DNA of 64,000 nucleotides, from NCBI RefSeq assembly GCF_031143425.1, contig NC_090445.1:1192478691-1192542690 (forward strand), in the 5' to 3' direction. The notes under the pieces were generated by a model that saw nothing but the letters and a program-made list of their open reading frames with translations, did not search any database and had not been told where the DNA came from. The number at the start of each line of letters is the position of its first letter. The stretch's first letter is position 1. The translations under genes and the position numbers were made by a program. This DNA comes from Pleurodeles waltl (lineage: Eukaryota > Chordata > Amphibia > Caudata > Salamandridae). Shown here one piece after another: positions 1-8,495 of the stretch.

Positions 1-883
1 GCAGCATTTCAGTTACACAAGCCGAAAACAGTCCTGGGCTATTCTTATACCCCTGAGGCAAACGACAAAAAAATTTCTGAGAGCCAAACGCACTGAAACA
101 GGTATAGTCCCGACTCTCGGGCGCTATATTCTGGCAGAAAAATCCATTCGAGATATCTAATGTTGTCTTGTACTTCTTACGTACGATATTATTCATGAGA
201 GCTGCGCTATGTGAATTCTGTATTGCATATGTGCGTGTATGACTATTCAAATGTCGTTAATCCACCACTATCCTATATGAATGGTCCGGTTTAGCAACCG
301 GAAACAAGGGATTATTCATCGGCGAGACACAGGGCTCAATTACACCCTGATACTCCAATTGTGTAAGAATTTTCCTAACCGATGCCCTTGCTTCAAATTT
401 GATAGGATACTGCGGTTGTGGCTGAGGTTCGCCCTTTATCGGAATTACATGATAAGGTGATTGTCTATCCCACCCCACGTTATTTCTATACAGGGCGGGA
501 GCCTGTGCTAGAGCCCATGATTTACTATAGGACTCCGCTAGTTCTCTCGGAACAAGTGGTGAGAAGGAAGGTGTAATAACCTCCTCCCCAACCGGACAGT
601 CGCGAACAAAGTCAGGTGGCCAATCCTGTTCGGCCAGCAGAACATCATATGATTTTACCACATGGTCCCAAAAAATGGCGTTTACAATACGGTCAATGTC
701 CCCCTCCAATCGCAGAGTCACTTGATATACTCTATCAGGATCAGAGACTCGCATATCCGCCGTCTCGACTTGTATGAAGTCATCAGTTGCTTTCACCTCC
801 AGATGCTCTAGAAGACTCCGGCGAACTATTGTGACCTCTGCCGCGCTGTCTAACAGTGCTAACGCCCATGTCTTGTTCGTCAA
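1..883 (-). pseudogene. pol: ERV pol: aspartic protease and start of reverse transcriptase, one in-frame stop, cut by window edge
   Basis: The frame opens with Met at 881-883, overlapping the end of gag by about 100 bp in another frame. Residues 11-15 read LDSAA, the catalytic Asp-Ser/Thr-Gly/Ala loop of a retroviral aspartic protease, and the next 90 residues form its beta-rich body. From about residue 150 the reverse transcriptase begins, with a Gln/Pro-rich approach and a NNPLFPV segment. An in-frame TAA at 257-259 interrupts the fingers. The same frame then stays open to position 1 and includes TTLDISNGFF (first catalytic Asp region) and LPQGYKNSP. The YxDD box, RNase H and integrase would lie beyond the window. 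Pol with its own start codon is a foamy-virus trait, where Pol is made from a separate spliced mRNA. A single stop suggests a moderately young copy. Confidence 0.75.
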
Positions 884-2348
884 GAGAACTCACTTCTTGA
901 GCGGCATGTCTAACTGAGACTGCTGCCACTTTCTTCTTTTTAAATTGCTGTTTTTGTTGCAGCGGTTTCTCTTCTTGTTTAATAGAAACCTCCGCCGAGC
1001 GTTGTGAATCCTGTCTCGGTTTCACGTACTCCGTCCTCCGCTCTGACCGCCCACCTCTCTCACTTCTCTTTTCCGAGGAGTCCTGAAAGGAACGAGATTG
1101 GCGTGTATCAGTATATTGATATCTATCAGGCGTCTTCAAAGTATCCCTATTCCTGAGATTATACTTATTCTGTGGGGTCTCCGGTTGCAGAGACTGCCCA
1201 CCATCTTTTTTAGGTGTTTGCTGTTTCTTTTCCCAGCGCTTTTTCGAACCCTCAGGTTGTTGCTGTTTAGTATTATCTTTATTATTTTTACCCTGTAAAT
1301 GGTGTTTTTGTGGTCTAGCCCCTAGGCTATCACGACCAATACTAGAATATGTTTCCGCTATTATTCTCGGAAGCTCCCGCTCCTGATTAAGCAGCGGAAC
1401 ATCCCGAAGATGCATTCGCACCGCTAGTGCTACTGCCTCCCCTTTGAGATTACTCAAAATAATAGAAGAAACTGTGGCAAAATTGCCCAGCAGCTGCATG
1501 CCCAAATCCAAGGCAGGGGCAGCCCCATATTCATCTTGAATTTGTTTAAGCACGTCCAGTAAATTAGCTAATGTCGGTGTACCGTGTGCCGTTGTGTAGA
1601 GCGCGGCAAACACCGTGCCCCAGGTATTACAAAGGTCCACCGGAGGAACCATCCCATACGGCAAACACATCGTCAAAATTCTATGTTTATCCTGAGGTCC
1701 CGTATGGGGAAATACTGCTTCCAGCGTGTTAATTTTTTGCGCCAGCCAAAATGGAGTCTCCTCCCGTTTAGCCAGTACCTTACCCATAACTGAGTGTACA
1801 GTGGCCGGATTAATACCCGGAACCACTGCCTGTGGGTGCGCCGGAGCAGCACGCGCTGCGTTAGTATTTAGTGTCTGCATGACAAACTGAACCAATCGTC
1901 TATATGTAGCCGTTAAGTCTGTATATAAACGACGAACTTCAACCACTGTCAATTGAGCAACCGCAGGATGTGGTGTGTATGTAGCTAATAAAGGCCAGGT
2001 AGGACCATCATTACTCAGCGGACCTAACCTAACTTGTGCTACTGTGTGTGGGAGGGCGCCATCAAGCCAATTATGGTGTTCTTGATAAGATAGAGGTATT
2101 TCTAAGTAAGCGTAAGCCCTGTATTGTCCAGGGACATTCGCAACAGTGTATTCGTGAAAAGTATTTGTACCCCCATCCACTGCTGGAAATCCGACCCAAG
2201 AATAAAAAAGTTCCGTTCTATAGGCGGCATGGGCGTCCACCACAAAAGTGACTGGACCCCCCTGGACCGTCAGCCCATGTGCCAACAGATGTCCTGTGAG
2301 CGGGTGTCGCATATTGATTGCGATATTCACTACATTGGGATTCGCCAT
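783..2348 (-). CDS. gag: ERV gag, intact frame (about 521 aa), foamy-like
   Basis: This long open frame is the capsid gene of the endogenous retrovirus. The open frame begins at 2381, but I prefer the second Met at 2346-2348 (MANPNVV), because the first 11 residues look like read-through leader. The N-terminal 150 residues are hydrophobic and aromatic-rich. Residues of about 190-340 look like a helical capsid domain (WLAQKINTLEAVFP, LLDVLKQIQDEYG). From about residue 350 to the end the protein is strongly basic and rich in Gln, Arg, Lys and Ser, with SERGGRSERR and RQRGRGHNS. I find no CX2CX4HX4C zinc knuckle, which most orthoretroviral Gags have. Foamy Gags instead use Gly/Arg-rich boxes to bind nucleic acid. 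The stop lies at 783-785, inside pol. No frameshift or stop interrupts it, which is unusual beside the decayed elements around it. Confidence 0.75.
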   Translation of the reverse strand: MANPNVVNIAINMRHPLTGHLLAHGLTVQGGPVTFVVDAHAAYRTELFYSWVGFPAVDGGTNTFHEYTVANVPGQYRAYAYLEIPLSYQEHHNWLDGALPHTVAQVRLGPLSNDGPTWPLLATYTPHPAVAQLTVVEVRRLYTDLTATYRRLVQFVMQTLNTNAARAAPAHPQAVVPGINPATVHSVMGKVLAKREETPFWLAQKINTLEAVFPHTGPQDKHRILTMCLPYGMVPPVDLCNTWGTVFAALYTTAHGTPTLANLLDVLKQIQDEYGAAPALDLGMQLLGNFATVSSIILSNLKGEAVALAVRMHLRDVPLLNQERELPRIIAETYSSIGRDSLGARPQKHHLQGKNNKDNTKQQQPEGSKKRWEKKQQTPKKDGGQSLQPETPQNKYNLRNRDTLKTPDRYQYTDTRQSRSFQDSSEKRSERGGRSERRTEYVKPRQDSQRSAEVSIKQEEKPLQQKQQFKKKKVAAVSVRHAAQEVSSLDEQDMGVSTVRQRGRGHNSSPESSRASGGESN

Positions 2349-2582
2349 GTATAAAAAATAGCTCCAGGTCAGAGAAGGCACACCAATATCGGGGTTTTCC
2401 TTTCAAAGTTCAAGCTTGAACAACCAACCACTAAGCAATAGGAAGCACCTATCTCATGGCGGCGGAAACCCTCAGCCCCACGGACGTCTCCGTATACGGA
2501 ACCGAGGAGTCAAAATATATATGAGACCAAGAGAGTCAGTCGGACCTAATCATTAGAGCCAGACCAAACGTTGGCGGCGCCA
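2349..2582 (-). other. ERV 5' leader with primer binding site at 2576-2582
   Basis: Directly next to the LTR end (ACA on the minus strand) stands TGGCGCC at 2582-2576, followed by CAACGTTTGG after a short interruption. TGGCGCC followed by CAACG is the usual start of a primer binding site complementary to tRNA-Lys, the primer used by foamy viruses and several other retroviruses. The 2-base interruption could be decay. The rest of the leader up to the gag start shows no other feature I can name. Confidence 0.55.
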
Positions 2583-3589
2583 TGTCGTGTGGGCTCTCAT
2601 TATTCTAAATGAGACTACTGGATTTCTAGGCAGCAGGATCGATAACGGTGTGGGGGACTGAGTCTGACCCACGTGTAAAGAACTTTGTCACCCTAAATCC
2701 GTTTTTTGCTCCGGCTAACTAGCAGTGCCTCATTTCTCCCATGTGGAAGGAATGATTCGGCAGCCAAGCGCATGACATCTTTGGAACTTCTCAGGGAAGT
2801 CGTGGTTACTCAGATCCAAACCAACTCTCTTATTTCCAATATGATCTCATATACAAATGACAAAGACAGTATAAGTTTTATATAATGTTTTAATAAAACG
2901 ACTGTATTTTAGATATTAAGGCGTGAGCCGCAATAACCAGAACGATACAACACAGTAGGATTGAAATAGTCACCAGGAGAGTAAAACATAAGAACAAAGC
3001 TATCATATTGTCTAACAGTTTCTACTCTCCCTCTGCTTGTTCTATTTAGAGCACAGCATGTTAAGCTTCTAGCTTGCCTATTAGAATCACTGTGGAGACA
3101 TCAGCCCTCATACCTGAGCAAAGACCTGTGATCTTGGTTCAGCATCTGCAACGAGGCAGTCAGCGTCTAGTTGTGGTTCCCTGGTCGGAATCTCCCTCTT
3201 GCATGTATTGGGACAAGGAAGTGATTTTATAACTAACATGTCATCGTGATCACAAAATGTCCCTACGCAGGAATGCCGAGTCTAAACATCTACCACGTCT
3301 ATCGGCAATGTACCAGACTGTATCCTTGACTGAAGCACAGAGTAAATATGTTATGGAGAACTCCAGTGCTGAAGTAGGCAAAACAGTGTGATATGAATAA
3401 AAAACACCACCGCAGAACTGGCTATTTGAAAAATAACAGTACGAAGCCTAATAAAAAGCATGTAGAGCAAAGTGCACAGAGGCTCTAAGCTGTCAGCAAA
3501 TGAATAAAATATATTCAGGGCAAAGTGCACAAAGGCCTAAAGCCTGAAGCTAAAGCGCAATGAATACGTAAAACTAACCACACTACACA
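2583..3589 (-). repeat. ERV 5' long terminal repeat (1007 bp)
   Basis: The minus-strand LTR begins TGTGTAGTGTGG (3589-3578) and ends GCCCACACGACA (2594-2583), so it has TG...CA ends and a short imperfect terminal inverted repeat. The inner boundary is fixed by the adjoining primer binding site. The outer boundary is fixed by the LINE reading frame that resumes at 3590. The partner LTR is outside the window, so identity between LTRs cannot be used for dating and no target-site duplication can be checked. Confidence 0.65.
2876..2885 (-). promoter_or_regulatory. Candidate LTR TATA box
   Basis: The minus strand reads TTATATAAAA here, about 290 bp before the LTR's 3' end. That is a plausible place for a U3 promoter followed by a short R-U5. 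I found no clear AATAAA downstream inside the LTR, so the R boundary is undefined. Confidence 0.4.
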
Positions 3590-5280
3590 ATCAGGGAGCT
3601 ATGCTAGAATTAGATGGGGGATGCAGGGAGAACTAATAGGCGAGATTCCAATAAGTAGAGGAGTTAGACAGGGATGTGTGTTGGCCACCACCCTATTTCT
3701 ACTATTTATCAACGCTTGCATCCCCTATTTAATGGATTGTGATAGTGATGCCCCCAAGGTTGTGGGAGAAAGGGTACTGTGTTTACTCTTTGCTGATGAT
3801 ACTTTGTTATCGCAAACTTCCTCTGGCCTAACTAAATTGCTACATAAGTTCACATGCTTTTGTAAAGACTATGGTTTGGAAATAAATTCTTCCAAAACCA
3901 AGTATATGGTGTTTGGTGACCCTAAACAAAAGGCTAGAAAAATATATATCTGGAAAGAGAGGCCTTAGAAAGAGTTCTTGATTTTGACTATTTGGGTTTT
4001 AGGTTGGAGAACTCTCAGAAATGGAAGGCACATTTAGCTAAGTCCGTTATGAGTTTAAAACAGAAATCGGGATGCATTTTGAGATATGTTGCCAAATCCC
4101 CTAGTTTTGCAATCACTCCTCAACTAGAAATATATAAAGCCCAGGCCACGGGTGGAGCTCTATATGGCGCAGAGCTATGGGGTTACTGCAATTCAAATGA
4201 TCTGGAGAAAGCTGAAAACTCCTTTTTGAAAATGCTATTAAAAATCCCTGAAAGCTCTCCAACCTTGCCCATTCGGTTGGATTTAAATCTTTATTCTATT
4301 TCACGTATTGCCGCCTTATGGCCGTTGACTTATTGGCTCAGGCTATGGTCCTCAGATATTTTTGGCCCATATAGAGCTGGGCTTAGTACTTTAGTTAGCG
4401 CGCAAGCCGTGAAAAGGGTTAGGTGGTGCAAATATGTGAAAGAATCTTTCTTCGCCCTTGGATTGGGCAGTTTTTGGTTGGATCCTACACAACTCCTAAC
4501 AAATGCTGTTCAGCTTGTGAAGGATGCATACTGGTTGAAAGTCCAACTGGAAAAACTAGCAGAGGTTCCCTCACCCAGCTTAACTAATAATTTTTTATCC
4601 TTTAAGTGCCATTATGAATTTGAGAATTTTATGGACATGATTGTTTCTCCTTTTGCACGAGCACTTTTTATTAGATTCAGGTTGGGAACACTGCCACTTT
4701 GTTTATTTGCAAATGGCCCAACTCAGGTGTTAACAGTGATTTATGCCCAATGGGATGTGGAGTCGTTGAGCACTTAGCGCATGTCTTATTCTGTTGCCCT
4801 GCGTATCGTAAGCCAAGAGCTCGATGGCTCATCCCATTTTTTAGATTCATGGGCTTTGCGAGCTGGGCCAATAGCTTTTAGGATTCTTAAATCAAATGTC
4901 CATGGCGAAGTGGCATGTCCATTGGCGAAGTTTCTGGAGGCCATATGGCCAATCAGACATAAATCTTTGAAGCCAGGAATATGCCATCCAATTTAATCCT
5001 ACTTCGCTATGAGCTGGTAATAGAATTGATGCCAATCATTTGTGCTGAGATTTAAATGAGCTTTATGTGCCGTGGATTGTATTTATTCTCTTGATATTTT
5101 TATGCATTTGATTATTTTTTCTCTTTTTAAATGTAATTTATGTATCCCAAATGAGGGTTGAGGTGCTTGATGTACTGTTTTTATGTCATCATTTTTATTT
5201 ATTTATTCTAAGATTTTTCCAATATAATGTATTATGCCTTTTATCTGCTTTGATGGTATTATTTTGCTGAATAAAGCTAC

Positions 5281-5285
<5 letters not shown>
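3590..5285 (+). mobile_element. Non-LTR retrotransposon (LINE), 5' side interrupted by the ERV
   Basis: The element enters mid-reverse-transcriptase at 3590, directly beside the ERV LTR, and runs through the C-terminal domain (about 4873) into a 3' UTR of about 400 bp. It ends at an AATAAA (5269-5274) just before a CT microsatellite. The 5' half presumably lies left of the ERV, outside the window. The C-terminal Cys/His cluster and overall reading suggest a Jockey/Vingi/CR1-type LINE, but I cannot fix the clade. Confidence 0.75.
3591..4881 (+). pseudogene. LINE ORF2: reverse transcriptase and C-terminal Cys-rich domain, two frameshifts
   Basis: The first block (3591-3968) holds GVRQGCVLATTLF, then FADDTLL at about 3789 with both catalytic aspartates, and LEINSSKTKYMVFG (the thumb-proximal lysine motif). 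A frameshift around 3940-3968 moves the reading to the frame of 3968-4680, with DFDYLGFRL and a long thumb/connection region containing GGALYGAELWG. A second shift near 4680 moves it to a frame ending at 4881, with CPMGCGVVEHLAHVLFCCPAY. That is a Cys-Cys-His-Cys cluster typical of the C-terminus of these LINE proteins. Catalytic residues survive but the protein cannot be made whole, so this is a dead copy. Confidence 0.75.

Positions 5286-5325
<40 letters not shown>
5284..5325 (+). repeat. (CT)n microsatellite
   Basis: An almost uninterrupted CT run of about 40 bp sits exactly between the LINE 3' end and the Harbinger-derived sequence. It may have grown from the LINE's 3' tail. Confidence 0.85.
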
Positions 5326-5438
5326 ACAAGACAACAGACAAGAGTGGCACAGGCAAACACAGGCACCACACATCATCCCACAGGCACTCACACAAACACC
5401 ATCCAGATGCAGACATACCAACATCCACTGCCTCCACT

Positions 5439-6728
5439 GTGGCCCCCTCCTCCTCCTCCTTCACCTCCCTCCCAGTGGCCTCGACACTCACACCTGCATG
5501 CACTACATCCTCATCCACTACCTCCATCACCAGCACACCTATCAGAACACACACCTCACTGGCAGTCACCAACCCAACAGCAATGCACACGTCCCCCGTG
5601 TCCTCTCCCACTGTGTCTGTGCCCCCTCCTCCCAAAGTACACAAACGCAAGCACTCAGACACCCAACAGCCATCCACCTCACAACAGCAACCAGCCCATG
5701 CACCTGCATCCAAACACAGCAGACAGATACCTCCTACAACCACTACCTCTTCCTCCACTCCCAGACCTTCTCCCTCTTCCCGCCCCAACGTCCCTAAGCA
5801 GCATTTCCTCTCCACGATTGACCTCTTCCCTACCCCTCCACCCCCACGTCCTTCACGTCTGGCCAGGGTGTGCAAAACCCAGGCAAGCACCTCAGCCACC
5901 CAGTCCATGGGCCCAGTAGTGTCCCCAGCAACTTGTGGTGGGAAGGGATCCCAGGCACCAGGCAGCCACACGGAAAAAGTGCCTGCCCCAAGTGCTGTCA
6001 GGAAGGTCAAGGTGCCACCCCAGGCTGTGACCATGAAGGTAAACGTGCCACCCCCAGCAGCTATTGTGAAGGTAAAGGTGCCACCCCCAGCTGCTGCCAA
6101 GAGGAGCAAGGAGCCATCCCCAGCTGCTGCCAAGAGCAGCAAGGAGCCATCCCCAGCTGCTGCCAAGAGGTGCAAGGAGCCGTCACCAGCTGCTGCCAGG
6201 AAGGACAAGGGGCCTGGTGCTGGGACTCAGTTGGAGCCCCCACCACCAACCATGGTGGTGCAGCCGTCTAAGGCTGCAGGGGATGGCCAGGAGCTTCCCC
6301 TCACAACCACCACCATCACCACCAGCAGCAGCACCAGTGGGCAGCCGTCCGAGGCTGCAGGGGATGGGCAGGAGCTTCCCCCCACAACCACCACCAGCAG
6401 CACCAGTGGGCAGGTGTCCGAGGCTGCAAGGGATGGGCAGGACCTTCCCCCCACAACCACCACCAGCAGCAGCACCACCACCAGCAGCAGTGGGCAGCCT
6501 TCTGAGGCTGTAGGGGATGGGCAAGAGCTTCCCCCCACAACGACCACCAGCAGCAACAGCACCAGTGGGCAACTGTCCGAGGCTGCAGGGGATGGGCAGG
6601 AGCTTCCCCCCACAACCACCAGCAGCAGCAGCACCAGTGGGCAGCCGTCCGAGGCTGTAGGGGATGGGCAGGAGCTTTTCCCCCACAACCACCACCAGCA
6701 GCAGCAGCACCAGTGGTCAGCTGACTGA
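5439..6728 (+). CDS. Pro/Thr/Ser-rich repetitive tail of a Harbinger accessory protein (429 aa frame)
   Basis: The frame is open for 429 residues and by position corresponds to the C-terminal tail of the Myb/SANT-like accessory protein of the full Harbinger copy (minus strand, 17226-16340). It has no recognisable enzyme motif. Residues 1-150 are Ser/Thr/Pro-rich with one basic patch (KVHKRKHS). Residues of about 190-265 are Lys-rich repeats (KVKVPPPAA, KEPSPAAA). From about 270 on come repeats of SEAAGDGQELPPTTT. The true start is probably upstream and spliced, so the Met at 5439 is only the first in this frame. One extra T near 6678 ends the repeat frame. Long openness of simple repeats can be accidental, so coding status is uncertain. 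Confidence 0.4.
   Translation: MAPSSSSFTSLPVASTLTPACTTSSSTTSITSTPIRTHTSLAVTNPTAMHTSPVSSPTVSVPPPPKVHKRKHSDTQQPSTSQQQPAHAPASKHSRQIPPTTTTSSSTPRPSPSSRPNVPKQHFLSTIDLFPTPPPPRPSRLARVCKTQASTSATQSMGPVVSPATCGGKGSQAPGSHTEKVPAPSAVRKVKVPPQAVTMKVNVPPPAAIVKVKVPPPAAAKRSKEPSPAAAKSSKEPSPAAAKRCKEPSPAAARKDKGPGAGTQLEPPPPTMVVQPSKAAGDGQELPLTTTTITTSSSTSGQPSEAAGDGQELPPTTTTSSTSGQVSEAARDGQDLPPTTTTSSSTTTSSSGQPSEAVGDGQELPPTTTTSSNSTSGQLSEAAGDGQELPPTTTSSSSTSGQPSEAVGDGQELFPHNHHQQQQHQWSAD
6085..6195 (+). repeat. 33-bp tandem repeat (KEPSPAAAK-coding)
   Basis: Three to four copies of a 33-bp unit built on GCAAGGAGCCATCCCCAGC, each adding 11 codons, so the frame is kept in every copy. Confidence 0.8.
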
Positions 6729-7010
6729 GGCTGCAGGGGATGCGCAGTAGTTTCCCCCCGCAACCACCAGCAGCAGCACCACCACCAGAAGTTGGAAGCC
6801 GTGCGGGGCAGCAGGGGATAGGAAGTAGCTTCCCTCTACAACCACCAGCAGCAGCAGCAGCACCACCACCACCAGCAGTGGGCAGACGTCCGAGGCTGCA
6901 GGGGATGGGCAGGAGCTTCCCCCCACAACCACCACCACCACCAGCAGCACCACCACCAGCAGTGGGCAGACATCAAAGGCTACATGGGATGGGCAGGAGC
7001 TTCCCCCCAC
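6262..7010 (+). repeat. About 65-75-bp minisatellite, roughly ten copies
   Basis: The unit is GAGGCTGCAGGGGATGGGCA then GGAGCTTCCCCCCACAACCA, then a variable run of ACCACCAGCAGCAGC and CACCAGTGGGCAG. Unit length varies through its CAG/ACC triplet tract. Units up to about 6675 stay in one frame, while later ones fall out of frame. Confidence 0.85.
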
Positions 7011-7179
7011 TACCAGCGGCAACATCGCCATTACCACCGCTGAGCAGCCATCACCGTCGGCAGACAGTGTGTGGTCCTGCGTCCATGGGCTGTTGTGCGG
7101 GCTGCCCCTACAAATCCTGTGGGATTGACACCCAGCTGAGAGACTGTGACCTTGCACTCCCCAAGACCTGCATCACAGG

Positions 7180-7660
7180 GCACAATGCCCCCCCAGAACC
7201 AGTGGAAAAGCCATCTATTCACCCCATCCTCTCCAGGATGAAGATCACAGGCCACAACGCCCCATTCAGAACCAGTGAAGAAGCCATCCTCTCACCCCAT
7301 CCTTCCCAGGATGAAGATCACAGGGCACAATGCCCCCTCCAGAACCAGCAGAGAAGCCACCCACTCACCCCATCCTCCCCAGGATGAAGATCACAGGGCA
7401 CGATGCCCCCTCCAGAACCAGTGAGAAGCCATCCACCAGAGAGACTGTGGCCTTGCACTCCCCAGGACAGCGCACAGGGCATGTTGCCCCCTCCAGAGCG
7501 GGGGCAAGTCACCCACTCGAGAGACTGTGGCCTTTCACTCCCCAGGAACAAGCACAGGGCATGTTTCCCCCTCCAGAGCATGTGGGCAAGTCACCCACTC
7601 GAGAGACTGGGCCTTGCACTCCCCAGGACAGCGCACAGGGCATGTTGCCCCCTCCAGGAC
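7180..7660 (+). repeat. Two further minisatellite types in tandem
   Basis: From 7180 to 7425 a unit of about 65 bp repeats around ATGAAGATCACAGGGCACAA and CCAGAACCAGTG. From 7436 to 7660 a unit of about 85 bp repeats around GAGACTGTGGCCTTGCACTC and CACAGGGCATGTTGCCCC. The two share the GGGCA..TGCCCC core, so one probably derives from the other. Confidence 0.75.
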
Positions 7661-8495
7661 CAGTGGTGTTGTTCCACCTGCCGGCGGAGGTGCACCCCGT
7701 TCCCCGTCCCCCTGAGGTGCCTGCCTATTTTCAAACTGATGCCCCTGCAGTGTTCTCTCCGTGTTGTTGCAGGAGTCAAGTGGGGCCTTGGACTTTGTGA
7801 TGTGGCCCTGTGGCCCACGAACATTGATGACTGAGCAGTGTCCCTTGATTTGTAAATATGTATATACTTTTCGATTGGATGCACGTATTACTGCTTTATT
7901 TATCTTATTACACTCACTTTTATCTATTCATGTTGTCCTTGCATTTTTCCTGAGGGGTACAGAGTGTATATGTTTTATTACTCCATCTGCGTGTGTGTAT
8001 GGTGTGTGTGTGGGGTGTGTGTTGTGCGTGTGTGTGTCACTCTCTTTTTCCTCCCACTCCTCCCCTGTGTGGTAGGCATCTTTACCCACCGTGGTCGTCT
8101 TCGCCGTTGTTGGTGTTCGTGGTGGAGCAGGACGTAGAACAGCATTGGGAATATCTGCAGTTCAGGCTCCAAGGTGGTGTGGTCCTTCCCTGAGTCTCCA
8201 CAGGTGAGTTGTTTCCCTTCTGTTCAGTGTTCAGGCTTCTGATGTCGTTGGTAACGCCCCGGAAAAGTTGGCGGATTGATGTGTCTTAATATGGTGGGTG
8301 GAACATTGGCTTCCGCCTGGCTGTAGACGGTTACCGCCGTGGTGCCTGTTGATTCCTCCCTGGTGGTCGGTGTGGTGACGTGGGTGACTGTCTGAGCTCT
8401 TTTCGCCATTGTTATAATTTGGCGGTATTTACCGCCAGCCTGTTGGCGGTATTACCGCCATTTTATCACTGACCACCAGGGTTGTAATGAGGGCC

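Larger units (their letters stand above)
1..3589 (-). mobile_element. Foamy-like (spumavirus-related) endogenous retrovirus, 5' half
   Basis: On the minus strand the order is LTR (3589-2583), tRNA-type primer binding site (2582-2576), leader, a Gag frame and an overlapping Pol frame that leaves the window at position 1. Env and the 3' LTR would lie to the left, outside the window. The class call rests on three observations. Pol opens with its own Met in a different frame from Gag instead of continuing from it. Gag lacks a CCHC zinc knuckle and ends in an Arg/Gly/Gln-rich basic region. The reverse-transcriptase start reads like foamy-virus Pol. The right boundary is sharp because an unrelated LINE frame resumes at 3590. 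A general class III (ERV-L-like) assignment is the main alternative. Confidence 0.75.
5326..8495 (+). mobile_element. Harbinger element, 3' part with expanded coding tail
   Basis: From 5326 the sequence matches, in the opposite orientation, the segment running from about 16870 down to 16019 of the full Harbinger element (shared ACAACAG/CAAGA and CACTCACACCTGCATGCA stretches). It ends at GTAATGAGGGCC (8484-8495), the same terminal motif as the other two Harbinger ends in this window. The corresponding part of the full element is about 0.85 kb, whereas here it is 3.2 kb because of internal tandem repeats. The 5' part is missing, separated by the LINE. A GT-rich stretch (7990-8040) and alternating GCGGTA/TACCGCC motifs (8430-8460) precede the end. 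Confidence 0.7.

Noticed and set aside
5324..7834. Overlapping frames on both strands of the Harbinger minisatellite region
   Set aside because: All except 5439-6728 are shadows of GC-rich repeats without domain or splice support.
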